Shown: one piece after another, positions 25,301-35,826 of the stretch
Position numbering within the stretch: position 1 is the stretch's first letter
Layout of the letters: the number at the start of each line of letters is the position of its first letter
Source: Nostoc cf. commune SO-36
GTDB lineage: Bacteria > Cyanobacteriota > Cyanobacteriia > Cyanobacteriales > Nostocaceae
Reading direction: 5' to 3'
DNA: 64,000 nucleotides
Assembly (NCBI RefSeq): GCF_023734775.1
Contig: NZ_AP025732.1
Location: forward strand, 4,710,501-4,774,500
Made by a program: the position numbers and the translations under genes
Notes under the pieces: generated by a model
Databases searched by the model: none
What the model was told of the DNA's origin: nothing
What the model saw: only the letters and a program-made list of their open reading frames with translations

Positions 25301-28075
25301 TTAGTTGTGTTCTAGGAGCTTGACAATCTTCCTTACTAACTCCTCTGGTTCTAATGGCTTGGTAATATGAGCTTGAAACCCAGCAGTTAAGGCTTTTTGT
25401 TGGTCAATATCTGTGGCATAACCGGTAAGTGCGATCGCCGGAATCGTTCCTCCCTGATTCGGTGGGCGCAAACGAATCTGCTGAATCAGCATGTAGCCAT
25501 CCATATCAACCATACCTATATCACTCACAATTACATCAGGAATGAAACTATCAAGTACTTGCAATGCTTCTAGCCCAGATGCTGCGACTGTCACTTTTGC
25601 ACCATTTTGTTCTAGCAAAAATGCTTCAAACTTGCGTGAAAACTTATCATCATCCACGAGCAAAATTTGCAGGTTGCTTAAGGGAGTCTCTGCGCTTTCT
25701 GCATCAGCGTCGGCACAGTCAAGTACAATTTGTGCTGATTGGTTCAAGATCGGTATTTGAACTGTAAAGGTTGCGCCCTGATTCTCACCCAAGCTTTCTG
25801 CCTTGACTGTGCCACCGTGCAGTTCGACAATTTGGTGGACGATCGCTAGCCCTAAACCCAAGCCACCAAATCTGCGTGTTGTCGAGCTATCCTCTTGCCG
25901 GAAATAATCAAACACATACGGTAGAAATTCCGGTTGAATGCCAATGCCTGTATCGATCACTCGGATTTGAGCCTGCCCTTCAATTTGCCTTAATTCAATG
26001 ATTACTTGTCCGCCATCTGATGTAAATTTGACGGCATTGGTAAGCAAGTTCCACACCACTTGCTGCAAGCGGGCAGCGTCACCAGAGATAGATGCAGGCA
26101 GATCGAGATCGATGTGTAAGTTAATATTCTTTGCTTCTGCTGCTAAACGCACCGTTTCCAGGGCAGCAGAAATAACAGAGATTAAATTAAGGGGAGCCAC
26201 CTTTACGGATAGCTTGCCCTGCATAATCCGCGAAACGTCGAGTAAGTCTTCAATTAATTGTGATTGCAGTTTGGCGTTGCGCTCGATCGTTAGTATTGCT
26301 TCGCGTTGACGGGCGGCATTGAGCTTGCCTTTTTGCAGCAGTTGTGCCCAGCCCAAGATCGGGTTTAGAGGCGATCGCAATTCATGAGACAGCACCGCTA
26401 AAAACTCGTCTTTAATCTGGTTGGCTCGTTGCAACTGTTCTGCCTGTTGCTGAATCGAAACAATTAGGTTGGCTCGGTCGAGGGCGATCGCTATTTGCTC
26501 AGACATTAATTGCAGCAAATCGATTTCTTCTCTTGTAAAGCAAGTGCGGGTGCGGCTAGCAAACGAGATGGTTCCCAATAACCTCTCCTCCACAATTAAC
26601 GGTTGACTGACATAAGCAGTAACACCGAGGTTGCGGATGATTTCGGCATGGGGATCAGTGGCAATTTGGGTGTGGTTGAGAACGATCTGCTGTTGTTCTT
26701 GCGCTGCCCAGCCACAGACGTATTCACCAAGCTCAATCCACTCGATCGCCTCAGCTAACTCTTGAGTAATACCCTCATAGTTTTTCAAGTGTAGGATGGG
26801 GCGGTTGTCTTTTGACTCGACGATGTAGTTGTAGTAAAAGTCCAACCCTAGCGCAGGTGCGAGTTTGCTGAATAAATTGTGCATCAGCGTCATCGGTTGC
26901 TCGACCGCCAGGAGATCGCTGGTGATGTCATAGAGCAACCGAAAACGTTCATCAGCTTGCCTCTGTGGGGTTACGTCACGCATGATTTTAATAAATCCTT
27001 GCACATCCTCGGTTTCATCGCGTATGGGCATCACAAAGCCACTACCCCAAAAGCGGCTACCGTCTTTTCGGATATGCCAGCACTCATTTTCTGCCTGTCC
27101 TTGAGTTTGGGCGGTCTGGAATTCCCAGCCAACGCGGTCTTTTAGGTTTTCTTCAAGGGTATAAAGGCTGCGACTGTCACGGCCAATGATTTCTGCTTCT
27201 GAATACTTGAACAATTGTTCAGCACCAGCACTCCAACTCGTGATCGCAGCGTTGGGATCAACGGTAAAAATCGCATATTCTTTTGCACTTGCCACCATTA
27301 ACCGAAAGCGAGCTTCACTTTGTTCGAGAGCAATTTCGATTTGTTTGCGATCGCTAATGTCGTAGGACATTGCCAGCACAGCATCAACTTCACCGCGATC
27401 GTTGCGTAAGGGTGTGCCATGAGAAATATAGTAGCGATCGTGGCTGTTGTGCTCAAAGGCAAATGATTCGCCATTGAGAGCTTGACGGAAGTAGGGTTCA
27501 TAGCTGTCTGCCAGGGCAGGTTCGAGGGCTTCCCAGAGTGTTTTGCCGACAAATTTTTCAGTAGTCATGCCAACCCACTCCAGCGCTTCGCCTTCTGCAA
27601 GCTGGTAGCGCAAATCTCGATCGACAATGAACACAGCGCCATGAGGCAGTTTGGCCGCAACTTGACGCAGGCGGGCTTCGGCAAGTTGGCGATCGCACTT
27701 TTCTTGGGCTTCTCGCAGCGCTCGTTGGACACAAGGAACCAACCGCCGTAAGTTGCGCTTTAGCACATAGTCGGTGGCTCCCAGTTTCAGCGCTTCAATC
27801 GCCAATTCTTCGCCCATACTGCCTGAGACGAAAATAAAGGGCGTGTCAGGACACAGGTTTTCGACAATTTTCAAGGCGGAAATGCCATCAAAACCGGGTA
27901 AGGCATAGTCTGCCAAAATCAAATCAAACGCATTGGCTTCTAATGCCTTCACAAACTCAGCGCGAGTTTCTACCCGGAGCAGTTCAAAATTAGCGCCGCC
28001 ATCGATCAGGGTGATATGTATCACTTCTGCATCAAGGGGATTGTCTTCCAGCAAAAGAAACCGCAGTGCTGTCAT
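25301..28075 (-). CDS. Hybrid sensor histidine kinase REC-PAS-PAS-GAF-HisKA-HATPase-REC
   Basis: This intact protein has 924 residues. Order: receiver (about 1-120; LILADYALPGFDGISAL), PAS (about 140-250), PAS/PAC (about 255-375; WEFQTAQTQGQAENECWHIR), GAF (about 385-535), HisKA with phospho-His in FLAVLSHELRSPLNPILGW (about 565), HATPase_c (LQQVVWNLLTNAVKFTSDGG; FGGLGLGLAIVHQIVELHGG), and a C-terminal receiver (about 805-924; VIVSDIGMVDMDGYML). There are no TM helices, so it is a cytosolic phosphorelay sensor. It lies 12 bp after the broken kinase gene (28088-33690), presumably in one operon. A cognate output may be one of the single-domain regulators; this is inference. Confidence 0.92.
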   Translation of the reverse strand: MTALRFLLLEDNPLDAEVIHITLIDGGANFELLRVETRAEFVKALEANAFDLILADYALPGFDGISALKIVENLCPDTPFIFVSGSMGEELAIEALKLGATDYVLKRNLRRLVPCVQRALREAQEKCDRQLAEARLRQVAAKLPHGAVFIVDRDLRYQLAEGEALEWVGMTTEKFVGKTLWEALEPALADSYEPYFRQALNGESFAFEHNSHDRYYISHGTPLRNDRGEVDAVLAMSYDISDRKQIEIALEQSEARFRLMVASAKEYAIFTVDPNAAITSWSAGAEQLFKYSEAEIIGRDSRSLYTLEENLKDRVGWEFQTAQTQGQAENECWHIRKDGSRFWGSGFVMPIRDETEDVQGFIKIMRDVTPQRQADERFRLLYDITSDLLAVEQPMTLMHNLFSKLAPALGLDFYYNYIVESKDNRPILHLKNYEGITQELAEAIEWIELGEYVCGWAAQEQQQIVLNHTQIATDPHAEIIRNLGVTAYVSQPLIVEERLLGTISFASRTRTCFTREEIDLLQLMSEQIAIALDRANLIVSIQQQAEQLQRANQIKDEFLAVLSHELRSPLNPILGWAQLLQKGKLNAARQREAILTIERNAKLQSQLIEDLLDVSRIMQGKLSVKVAPLNLISVISAALETVRLAAEAKNINLHIDLDLPASISGDAARLQQVVWNLLTNAVKFTSDGGQVIIELRQIEGQAQIRVIDTGIGIQPEFLPYVFDYFRQEDSSTTRRFGGLGLGLAIVHQIVELHGGTVKAESLGENQGATFTVQIPILNQSAQIVLDCADADAESAETPLSNLQILLVDDDKFSRKFEAFLLEQNGAKVTVAASGLEALQVLDSFIPDVIVSDIGMVDMDGYMLIQQIRLRPPNQGGTIPAIALTGYATDIDQQKALTAGFQAHITKPLEPEELVRKIVKLLEHN

Positions 28076-29259
28076 AATTATTCTGCCTCATGTTTCGGCA
28101 GCGAAAAGTAAAAACGTTGCGCCCTGGTTGATTGCGCCTTCTGCCCAGATGCGTCCGCCATGTCGATGAATGATCCGCCGTACAGTGGCAAGCCCGACTC
28201 CCGTGCCAGGAAACTCTTCCTGGGGATGCAGCCGTTGAAATATGCTAAATAGTCGATCGCAGTATTTCATGTCAAACCCTGCACCATTATCTTTGACAAA
28301 GAAAATCACTTCCTGCTCCTGTTCAACCCTACCAATTTTGATAACAGCTTCGGTGTTATTGCGCGTGTATTTGACAGCATTCGACAGTAAATTTTGCAGT
28401 ACTAGCCGCAGCAGTACTGGGTCAGCCTCTACCGTTGCCAATGGCTCGATTTCCCAGTGGAGCGATCGCCCAACCAGTTCTGGCTGCAATTGTTCTCGCA
28501 CTTGTTGTATCAATTGACTGATATTAACAGTAATCAAATGTATTTCTGTCTTCCCCAGGCGGGAAAATTCCAGCAAGTTGTCTACCATTTTTTCTGCCTC
28601 AAGAGCAGATTTCGTGATAATTTTGATACTTTGCAAACTGGATGTATCGACGAGGGTTGCTGCATTGAGCTTTGCCTTGCAACTGTTCGGCAAAGCTGCT
28701 GATGTAGCGTAGCGGCGTTCGCAAGTCGTGGGATACTGAGGAAGAAAAACGCCTCCAGTTCTTGGTTGATGGCTTCTAGTTGAGCCGTTCGCGCTTCCAC
28801 CTGTTGCTCTAAGCGATTGTTGAGTGTTTGTACAGCTTGCATTACCTGTTCGCGGTAGACTGCTTCGCGTCGCAGTTGTGCTAATTGGAGGTTAGCATTG
28901 ACTCGCGCTAATAGTTCTCGTGCCGAAAAGGGTTTAATTAAGTAGTCATCTGCGCCAGTTTCTAAACCTTGCACCCGTGATTCTTCGCCAGCACGGGCAG
29001 AGAGCAAAATAATCGGGATTGTCTGGGTATTTGGTGAAGCCCGTAGCGATCGCAGTAACTCAAATCCATCCATTCTGGGCATCATCACATCTGCTAACAC
29101 TAAGTCATAGATGACACCTTCGCCAGAGCGAATCGCATTCAGCGCGGCTAACCCATCATTTACAACTTCCACCTCATAGTACTGGTTTAACAACCGCCTG
29201 AGATAGCCGCGCATATCGGCGTTGTCATCCACTAGGAGAATACGCGCCCTCTTGGAGTT

Positions 29260-29553
29260 CTGAACATGAACTTCCGAGCTTTGAGCTTGAACTTCCGAGT
29301 TCTGAGCATGAACTTCCGAGCTTTGAGCATGAACCTCCGAGTTCCGAGCATGAACTTCCGAGTTCCGAGCTTGAACTTCCGAGTTCCGAGCATGAACTTC
29401 CGAGTTCCGAGCTTGAACCTCCGAGTTCCGAGCTTGAACCTCCGAGTTCTGAGCATGAACTTCCGAGTTCCGAGCTTGAACCTCCGAGTTCTGAGCATGA
29501 ACTTCCGAGTTCCGAGCTTGAACCTCCGAGTTCCGAGCTTGAACCTCCGAACT
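29260..29553 (-). repeat. 21-bp minisatellite, 14 copies, coding NSEV(Q/H)A(R/Q) heptads
   Basis: Inside the broken kinase, a 21-bp unit (GAGTTCCGAGCTTGAACCTC plus one base, as read on the plus strand) repeats 14 times with few variants. On the minus strand it codes seven-residue units SSEVQAR, NSEVQAR, NSEVHAQ and so on, linking a HATPase domain to a receiver. The unit contains no stop in at least three frames. Exact heptad length suggests a coiled-coil or extended linker. Confidence 0.9.
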
Positions 29554-29978
29554 TTGAAGTTGCAATTCTGTGCTTTCGTCAAAAGCAGTTCCCCCTGCCT
29601 CCTGCCTCCTGCACCCTGCCCCTGCCCCCTGCCCCCTTCCTCTTCTTCAGGTAGCCAACGTAAGGCTTCTTCAACAAAAGCATTGCAGTTACAGCCGTCG
29701 ATACCAGTGTAGAGGCAACCTCAATTTGGTCGGCGGGTAGATGGGCGGTTCCGGTGGGATGGTGACGGTGAAAGTTGTGCCTTGGCCTACTGCGCTCGTA
29801 ACCGCGATCGCGCCGCCGTGCCGCTTGACGAGTTCCTGCACCAGAGACAAGCCAATGCCTGAGCCTTCATAGCTGCGCCCCTTCGCCCCTCTGACTTGAT
29901 AGAACCTCTCAAAGAGGTGAGGCAGTTCGGAAGCGGAAATACCTACGCCCGTGTCGCTGACTATCAATTCAACGAAGA

Positions 29979-30055
29979 GGCAGGGGGCAGGGTGCGGGGG
30001 GCAGGGGGGAAAATTCTTCTCCCCTGCTCCCTGCTCCCTGCTCCCTGCTCCCTCT
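29979..30055. repeat. CCCTGCT-type heptanucleotide repeat inside the HATPase region
   Basis: Plus strand shows GGGGGCAGGG tracts, then CTCCCTG tandem units up to 30055. On the minus strand they are translated as EGAGSREQGAGEK and PPCPPHPAPC within an otherwise normal HATPase_c domain. This is a common Nostoc intergenic repeat type, here inserted in frame in a coding region. A second, similar tract lies at 29590-29640. Confidence 0.75.
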
Positions 30056-33000
30056 TGAACGGGTTTGAGCGAGACAGAAATGATACCCTCGAAGGTAAAT
30101 TTGAAGGCATTAGAGAGTAGATTCAAGACAATCTTTTCCCACATTTCTCGATCTACGTAAATAGGATTGGGCAGGGGAGGACAATCGATGACTAACTGCA
30201 AATTGGCATTCTCCATCGCCGAGCGGAAAACACTTGCCAGTTCCGCCGTATAGCTGGATAAGTCGGTGGGTTCGTAGTTTGCCTTCAGGCGATCGGCTTC
30301 GATGCGGGAGAAGTCGAGCAGCGTATTGACCAGTTTCAGCAAACGCAAGCTGTTGCGATGTGCTAGTTCTAGCCGTTCCCGTTGTGAAGAAGTTAGGGGA
30401 TTTACCGAATCGCTCAAGGCATCTTGCAGGGGAGCCAGTGACAGTGTTAGCGGTGTGCGGAATTCGTGGGAAACGTTGCTGAAAAAGAGGGTTTTGGCGT
30501 GATCGAGTTCTGCCAGTGCCTCTGCTCGTTGGCGTTCTTGTTCGCGGGCTGATTGTTCTCGAACTCGCCCAATTTCTGATTCGCGTAAGGCTGCTTCGGC
30601 GCGGGCGCGTTCGAGTGCTGCCCAGGTGCGCTCGGCAACGTCCTCCAAGAGCGCGATCGCATCATCAGACCATTCGTGGATTGACGTATCCGCCATTAGC
30701 AAGAACGCGATCAGCCGCCCGTTCTTGACCAGTGGCACGCCCACAATCGACTGTAGCCCGATCGCGTTGTACTGCTCGCCGACGCGCCGATTGAACAACC
30801 GAAAAGTGGATATGTCTGGGGCGTTGAACACATTTCCTGCCCGCAGGAAATTGGTAAACTCTGGAATGTCCGAGATGTCATGAAACGCCAACTAGCGACG
30901 GCAAGCCCTCTTTCACGGCATCCCGCAGAATTGTCACAATCGTGCCAGCCTCATCGATCTCGCCATAGTAGCACCAGCCGACATCGAAATGTTGGCGCAG
31001 CAGGCGCATCGCATTGCCCTGAATATCAACAGGGTCGGAAAGCGATCGCAGTGCATCCGTACAATTTGACCCGGAACGCATCCATTTCGGCAGCGCGACG
31101 CAATTGTTCTTCTGCGTGTTTGCGATCGTGTGATGTCGTCGTACAGCACCGTGAAGCCGTCTGCTCCACCAAAAGGAGTGACTTGGAAAACGAACCACTT
31201 ATCATTGTCTGGAACGAAATGCTCAAAGCGTTCCGGCTGTCGGTTCTGACAACGCGCTCAACAATCTCCAACCAGGAGCGGTAGTAGTTTGGGAAGACTT
31301 CACTCGCTAACCGACCGAGGGTGCTGCTTCGGTCAGATCCTGTCTGCCTCTGATATGCTGGGTTGAGTTCAAGATATCGGGCATCTACAGCGCGACCACT
31401 CTCGTCGCGGACAAGCTCATGATCGCCAACCCCTCGTTCATCGACTCAAACAGCGATCGATATTTTTCTTCCGATTCGCGCAAGGCTGCTTCAGCTTCTA
31501 CCCGCTCGGTGATGTCACTCGCCGCACCAAACCATTTGACGATAACGCCAGCCTCGTCGATCAGCGGAATGGCGCGGGAGAACGTCCAGTCCCACAGTGC
31601 CGTCCAACCGAATAACGCGGTGTTCCAATTCAAAATTGCTGCGGGTTGCGATCGCGCGGTTGATCGCCGCCCTAACTCGTGGCTTGTCGGTTTCGGGAAT
31701 GTACTTCTCTGTCCAATCGCGGCGCGGCTCTTCAGTCGTGGCGACAAACTCTTTGCTTCCAAGAGAATGCATTTCCCGCCAATCTGCGCTCATTTCATAA
31801 ATGATGTCCGAAGTTGCACTGACAAAAGTGCGGAATTTTTCTTCCGATTCGCGCAGGGCAGCTTCGGCGCGTTTGCGATCTGTAACGTCTTGGAAAATAA
31901 TCGCAACGTGGTGCAGCGATTTCGTCGCCAATGCGCGAAACTTCAACATTGAACCAACGGTTCAACGCAAACGAGTACTGCTCAAGTCGCTCAGATTCGC
32001 CTGTGGCAACAACTCGCGCGTAATGGTTGCTCCAGAATTGTTTGATTATCGGCATCAACTCACTCGCTAATCTGCCCCTCGCATTGGTTAAGCCAGTATG
32101 TCTTTCAAACGCCGGATTCGCTTCAAGAATCCGATGGTCAACGGGCTGCCCATCCTCGTCATACAACACTTCGACGCTGTAAAAACCTTCCTCCATCGAC
32201 TCAAACAGCGATCGATATTTGGCTTCCGATTCGCGCAAGGCGACCTGGGCTTGTCGCTGCTCAATCAAATCAGTCGCTTGGCGGGCGAGTAAATCGAGAA
32301 AGCGCAGTTCGCGTTCTGTGGGTCGATGGTGTTTGCCCCAGTGGGTCGAAACCATGCCGATCGCTCTGCCGGAACGGGTAATTAGGGGGGTTGACTGTCC
32401 GCAGAGAAATCCTGCCTTTACGAGCTTTTGCAGCGAACCACTGGGGTCTTCACTTGCGGGTACATCATAATTAATCATTGCCCGTTTTCGAGTTGCAAGA
32501 GCAATGCCACAGGCAGTATTGGAATTCGCATCAATACGATAGAAATACTCGACTGTCTTTTGTTCTAAGCCAAGACTTGCGAGCAATATTATGTATTTAG
32601 CTTCTTCTTCCAAAATTTGAATTGTCCCAGCATCAGCCTGCATGAGGTCAACCGCAGCAGCCACAATCTCGTCGTAAAGCACCTGAATATTGTCCTCCGA
32701 TGCCAGGGAGGTGCTGAGTTTGTGTAAGCGTTGAGTGTCGCGCAGGTCGGCGGCAATGGCGGCTTCGGCTTGTCGCTGCTCAATCAAACCAGCTGCTTGG
32801 CGGGCGAGTAAATCGAGAAAGCGCAGTTCGCGTTCTGTGGGTCGATGGTGTTTGCACCAATGGGTCGAAAACATACCGATCGCTTTACCCGAACGGGTAA
32901 TTAGCGGTGTGGACTGTGCTGAGAAAAGTCCCGCCTCAATGTGCAGTCGCATCGAGCCATCCGGGTCTTCGCTCTCTGGCACATCGAAATCAACAAAGGC

Positions 33001-33690
33001 GCGATCGCCCGTTGTCAATGCCATACCACAAGGCGTGTTTGAATCCGCGTTGACGCGATAGAAATGCTCAAGCATTGCTGGCGTTATGCCTTGAGTGGCA
33101 AGCAGCACGAGATCCTGCGTCGCTTCGTCGAGAATTTGGATCGATCCCGCATCTGCTCGTGTGAGGGCGATCGCAGCAGCTATAATTTCCTGGTAAAGCG
33201 TCTGAATGTCGCCTTCGGTTACAAGCCTCGTGCTCAGTTCGTGGAGTAGTTGCGTATCTTTCAGGTCTGACTCGATGGCTAATAAAGCTTGTTTGCGCTT
33301 GGTAGTATCTTTGTCAACCGCTACTTCCTGCAATGCTTCTTGTACCGATGGCACTAACCGCCCTAAGCGTTGCTTGAGTATATAATCTGTCGCGCCCTGT
33401 TTGATAGCTGCGATCGCCAATTCTTCGCCCAAACTGCCAGAGATGAAAATAAACGGTATCTCAGGACGTAGGCGACGGGCGATCGTTAGTGCCGCAATGT
33501 CATCAAAATTAGACAAGCCATAGTCTGCCAATATCAGATCGATGGCGTTGCTCTCCAGTGTTCTAATAAAATCAGCACGAGTTTCTACCCGCAGTAGTTC
33601 ACACTCAATCCCGCCCTCCCTCAGCGTTGCTTGCACAACTTCTGCATCGGCAAGATTTGCTTCGAGTAAGAGAAACTGAAGTGCTGACAT

Positions 33691-34020
33691 GATTTTCTTC
33701 CTGCTGTTTTAGTAGTGCCTTGGGTATGTATAGCAATTCTCATTTGCATGAAGTACATGGATAGGGGCACGGCAATGTCCCTATATGTCAACTTAAGTTC
33801 AAACCCTTACCGCATAGACATTTTAGCGCACCCGCAACCGACGGTGTTACACACAAGTGCTAGTAACCCACATTCTGCACTTCAAATTTAAGTGCAAAGA
33901 GAGTACATTTTGTAAAAACGCAAAAAAATCAAGAGAATGAAGAAAATAACATTCAATCAATCTGATTTTGAAGATAAATAATCAAATACAAAGGATTTTC
34001 CTAATAAAATAATTTATCTA
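33691..34020. other. Intergenic region before the ISAzo13-type element
   Basis: It contains a fragment similar to the ends of the miniature element at 51343 (ATAGCAATTCTCATTT near 33729) and a GGGGCAC...TGTCCC hairpin near 33768. No gene is supported. It presumably contains the promoter of the kinase operon running leftward. Confidence 0.3.
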
Positions 34021-35335
34021 AGAGAACTCCACAAAAAAAATGATCCAATAGCTATGTGGGTTTAGCAAAAATTTCTACAAACCATTTTCTGAGATTGGGG
34101 AGGCGGTGAATCTGTGTTTCAATTTCTGCCATAGCGGAGGTAGTAAGTTTAACTCCTGTAGAATAAACTGTTTCTACCAATGTGACCACCGGATTTTTAC
34201 CCTTAAATGTGAGAGTTTGGGCGAAATTCAGTACAGTCTCAACAGTGTCAAGTAAACTACCATTCCAATGCTGTTCTAACCAGCCAAAACAACGTTCTAT
34301 CGGGTTATATTTGCTATGATAAGGCGGATAATAAGCAAGTTGTAACGTCAGTTGAGATGATGTACCAAAATCTACAATCCGCTTCATAAATTGAGTGCGG
34401 CGAGAATTATTTTCAGGTCCATTATCCTGATTAATCACCAGTTTTTGAATATGAGCAAATCTGTGTTTGACAGTTTGCCACCAGCTTTCAAGCAAATCAA
34501 CAATACAATCAGCGGTTAATTTGGAAGAAACAAAGAATAAAAATAACTCGTTGTATTCAGGTATAAAAATGCCGTAGGGAATCAGAGTTATCTCCGTCGG
34601 GAAGTCGTGGTCTACTGAGATGGTTGGCATTCGATTTTTACCCCCACGGTCAAATTCTCCAATCTTAACTGCTACCTTAGCATCAATGGAAATTCGCAGA
34701 GTATGAGGGTCATTGTCAGCTTCACTATTAATTTGTTCAACTTGTTCAAAAATCGCTTCTGTTTCGGGAATTTTCTTGATAGGCTTGGTTTTCAGAACTC
34801 TTTTTAAGGTATAGCCTAAATCATTCAATTTTCGTCGAATTGTTTCTGATGAAGGTAGTTCTTCCTCTGTGTAACCAAATTGTTCAATTAGTTGACGACG
34901 GACTTCGCTTGCCGTCATGCGTGTATACAAACGTATACTTTTAAAACTGGGGTCAGTTTGACTTTGTGGGTCTACTAACGATTTTATATCCCTCAACAAG
35001 TTTGATAATTTTGCTTCAGCCCGCTTGCGTCCACTACGCCTGAAACCATCAATAAAAGGCTGACCACTCTCTAACTCCTGCATCCCTTTACGGATAGTGC
35101 GCCTATTCCATCCCAACTCCCTTTCCGCCACAGTTTGTCCACCTATTCCCAAACCTTTGACTACTTCTGCCATGAATTGTCTTCGGTCACTTCCCTTGAG
35201 TTTTTTCGCTGTTTTGATGTACAGAGATTTTAGGTGCGCGGTGAGTTGAATGATAGATTTTGGATACATGAGCTAGACTGCACACTGAATTTATCTTTCT
35301 CTTATCATAGGATCAATTATTCTGTGGAGTTCTCT
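34021..35335 (-). mobile_element. ISAzo13-type insertion sequence, apparently complete
   Basis: The element is bounded by inverted repeats: AGAGAACTCCACA at 34021 continuing with TGATCC near 34041, and the reverse complement at 35306-35335 (AGAGAACTCCACAGAATAAT...). One intact transposase gene (34052-35269) fills it. Length is 1315 bp. I could not settle a target duplication. Intact gene and ends suggest it may be active. Confidence 0.8.
34052..35269 (-). CDS. ISAzo13 family (Rhodopirellula-type DDE) transposase
   Basis: The intact 405-residue transposase has an N-terminal helix-turn-helix (GIGGQTVAERELGWNRRTIR) and the segment MTASEVRRQLIEQFGYTEEE with SSETIRRKLNDLGYTLKRVL typical of ISAzo13 proteins. 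A DDE core follows: LRISIDAKVAVKIGEFDRGG, KLVINQDNGPENNSRRTQFM, and YYPPYHSKYNPIERCFGWLE. It catalyses cut-and-paste transposition of the surrounding element. No frameshift is seen, unlike the other transposases in this window. Confidence 0.88.
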   Translation of the reverse strand: MYPKSIIQLTAHLKSLYIKTAKKLKGSDRRQFMAEVVKGLGIGGQTVAERELGWNRRTIRKGMQELESGQPFIDGFRRSGRKRAEAKLSNLLRDIKSLVDPQSQTDPSFKSIRLYTRMTASEVRRQLIEQFGYTEEELPSSETIRRKLNDLGYTLKRVLKTKPIKKIPETEAIFEQVEQINSEADNDPHTLRISIDAKVAVKIGEFDRGGKNRMPTISVDHDFPTEITLIPYGIFIPEYNELFLFFVSSKLTADCIVDLLESWWQTVKHRFAHIQKLVINQDNGPENNSRRTQFMKRIVDFGTSSQLTLQLAYYPPYHSKYNPIERCFGWLEQHWNGSLLDTVETVLNFAQTLTFKGKNPVVTLVETVYSTGVKLTTSAMAEIETQIHRLPNLRKWFVEIFAKPT

Positions 35336-35413
35336 AAGCAATAAAAACTAGAGGGGCGATTACTTTCTTCGTCGAATGTTGAGAACCCAAATTCGCGCCC
35401 CTCATACCAGTCA

Positions 35414-35767
35414 TATCATGTCCGCTAACTAGTGACGATTTCCACAGTCATTGCACCCCACCCCCAACCCCTCCCCGCAAGCCTACCGTGTATACACAAG
35501 TTGAGTTGGGAATCACATGGACACAAAATAACGGAAAATTATTTTTAAAATCCTTAATTTTCCGTTAAACCTCTATCAATAAGCTGACACTATTGATAAT
35601 TAGCTTGCTCGGTTCAAAACCTTGCCTACTAAGGCTTGTATCTTACCAGGCAAGGTTTTTAGGACTTGTGTATACACGGTAGCCCCGCAAGCGGGGAGGG
35701 GAGACAAAGCATAGCTTTGGCGGGGTGAGGTTCTTCGGGTTTAATAAGCAATCAAGCGGACATGATA
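35414..35767. repeat. Fold-back element with 13-bp ends, invading a toxin gene
   Basis: TATCATGTCCGCT (35414-35426) and AGCGGACATGATA (35755-35767) are perfect inverted repeats. The right end cuts into the toxin-gene remnant on the minus strand. The interior contains a GC-rich hairpin (CCCCTCCCCGCAAGCGGGGA type), which in turn has been split by the 200-bp element at 35483-35682. Confidence 0.6.
35483..35682. repeat. 200-bp miniature element, perfect 19-bp ends, 10-bp target duplication
   Basis: Starts CTACCGTGTATACACAAGT and ends with its exact reverse complement. It is flanked by direct repeats CCCCGCAAGC (35473-35482 and 35683-35692), so the insertion point lies in the loop of a GC-rich hairpin. 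There is no ORF; internal inverted pieces (AACCTTGCCT / AGGCAAGGTT; AACGGAAAAT / ATTTTCCGTT) suggest extensive folding. Confidence 0.88.
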
Positions 35768-35826
35768 TAAGAAGCTTCAATAATATCTAGTTGTGCGGCT
35801 GTAAATATAGTTAATTTTCTAGCCAT
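35752..35826 (-). pseudogene. RelE/ParE-type toxin, truncated remnant
   Basis: A start ATG at 35826 overlaps the antitoxin stop (ATGGCTAG). It encodes MARKLTIFTAAQLDIIEASY before the frame is lost in the fold-back element and stops at 35752. The opening is typical of ParE/RelE toxins. Only about 20 native residues survive. Confidence 0.5.

Larger units (their letters stand above)
28088..33690 (-). pseudogene. Giant multi-sensor hybrid histidine kinase broken by about ten frameshifts
   Basis: Read through its frames, one gene is visible: receiver (33690-33330; LILADYGLSNFDDIAAL), two near-duplicate GAF domains (33200-32290), PAS repeats introduced by ALRESEAKYRSLFESM and its variants, a further GAF, HisKA (NVSHEFRTPLTLSLAPLQD), HATPase (IVLNLLSNAFKFT), a 14-unit heptad linker, receiver (ARILLVDDNADMRGYL; VMMPRMDG), second HisKA (SHDLRTPLRYI) and second HATPase (LVLQNLLSNAVKYT). 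Frame jumps are inferred near 31915, 31585, 31420, 31245, 31125, 31060, 30890, 29700, 28748 and 28680. Frames between them keep good coding sense. Either it is a very recent pseudogene or the sequence here contains indel errors. Confidence 0.8.

Noticed and set aside
28700..28728. GTAGCGTAGCGGCGTTCGCA looks like a short dispersed palindromic repeat
   Set aside because: On the minus strand it encodes the conserved HisKA motif SHDLRTPLRYIS, so protein conservation explains it.
29260..29553. Repeats as a CRISPR array
   Set aside because: Contiguous 21-bp coding units, no unique spacers and no cas genes nearby.
29266..29712. Plus-strand 148-residue open frame of NFRVPSLNLRVPS repeats
   Set aside because: It is a shadow of the 21-bp minisatellite in the kinase gene; no start signal and no homology sense.
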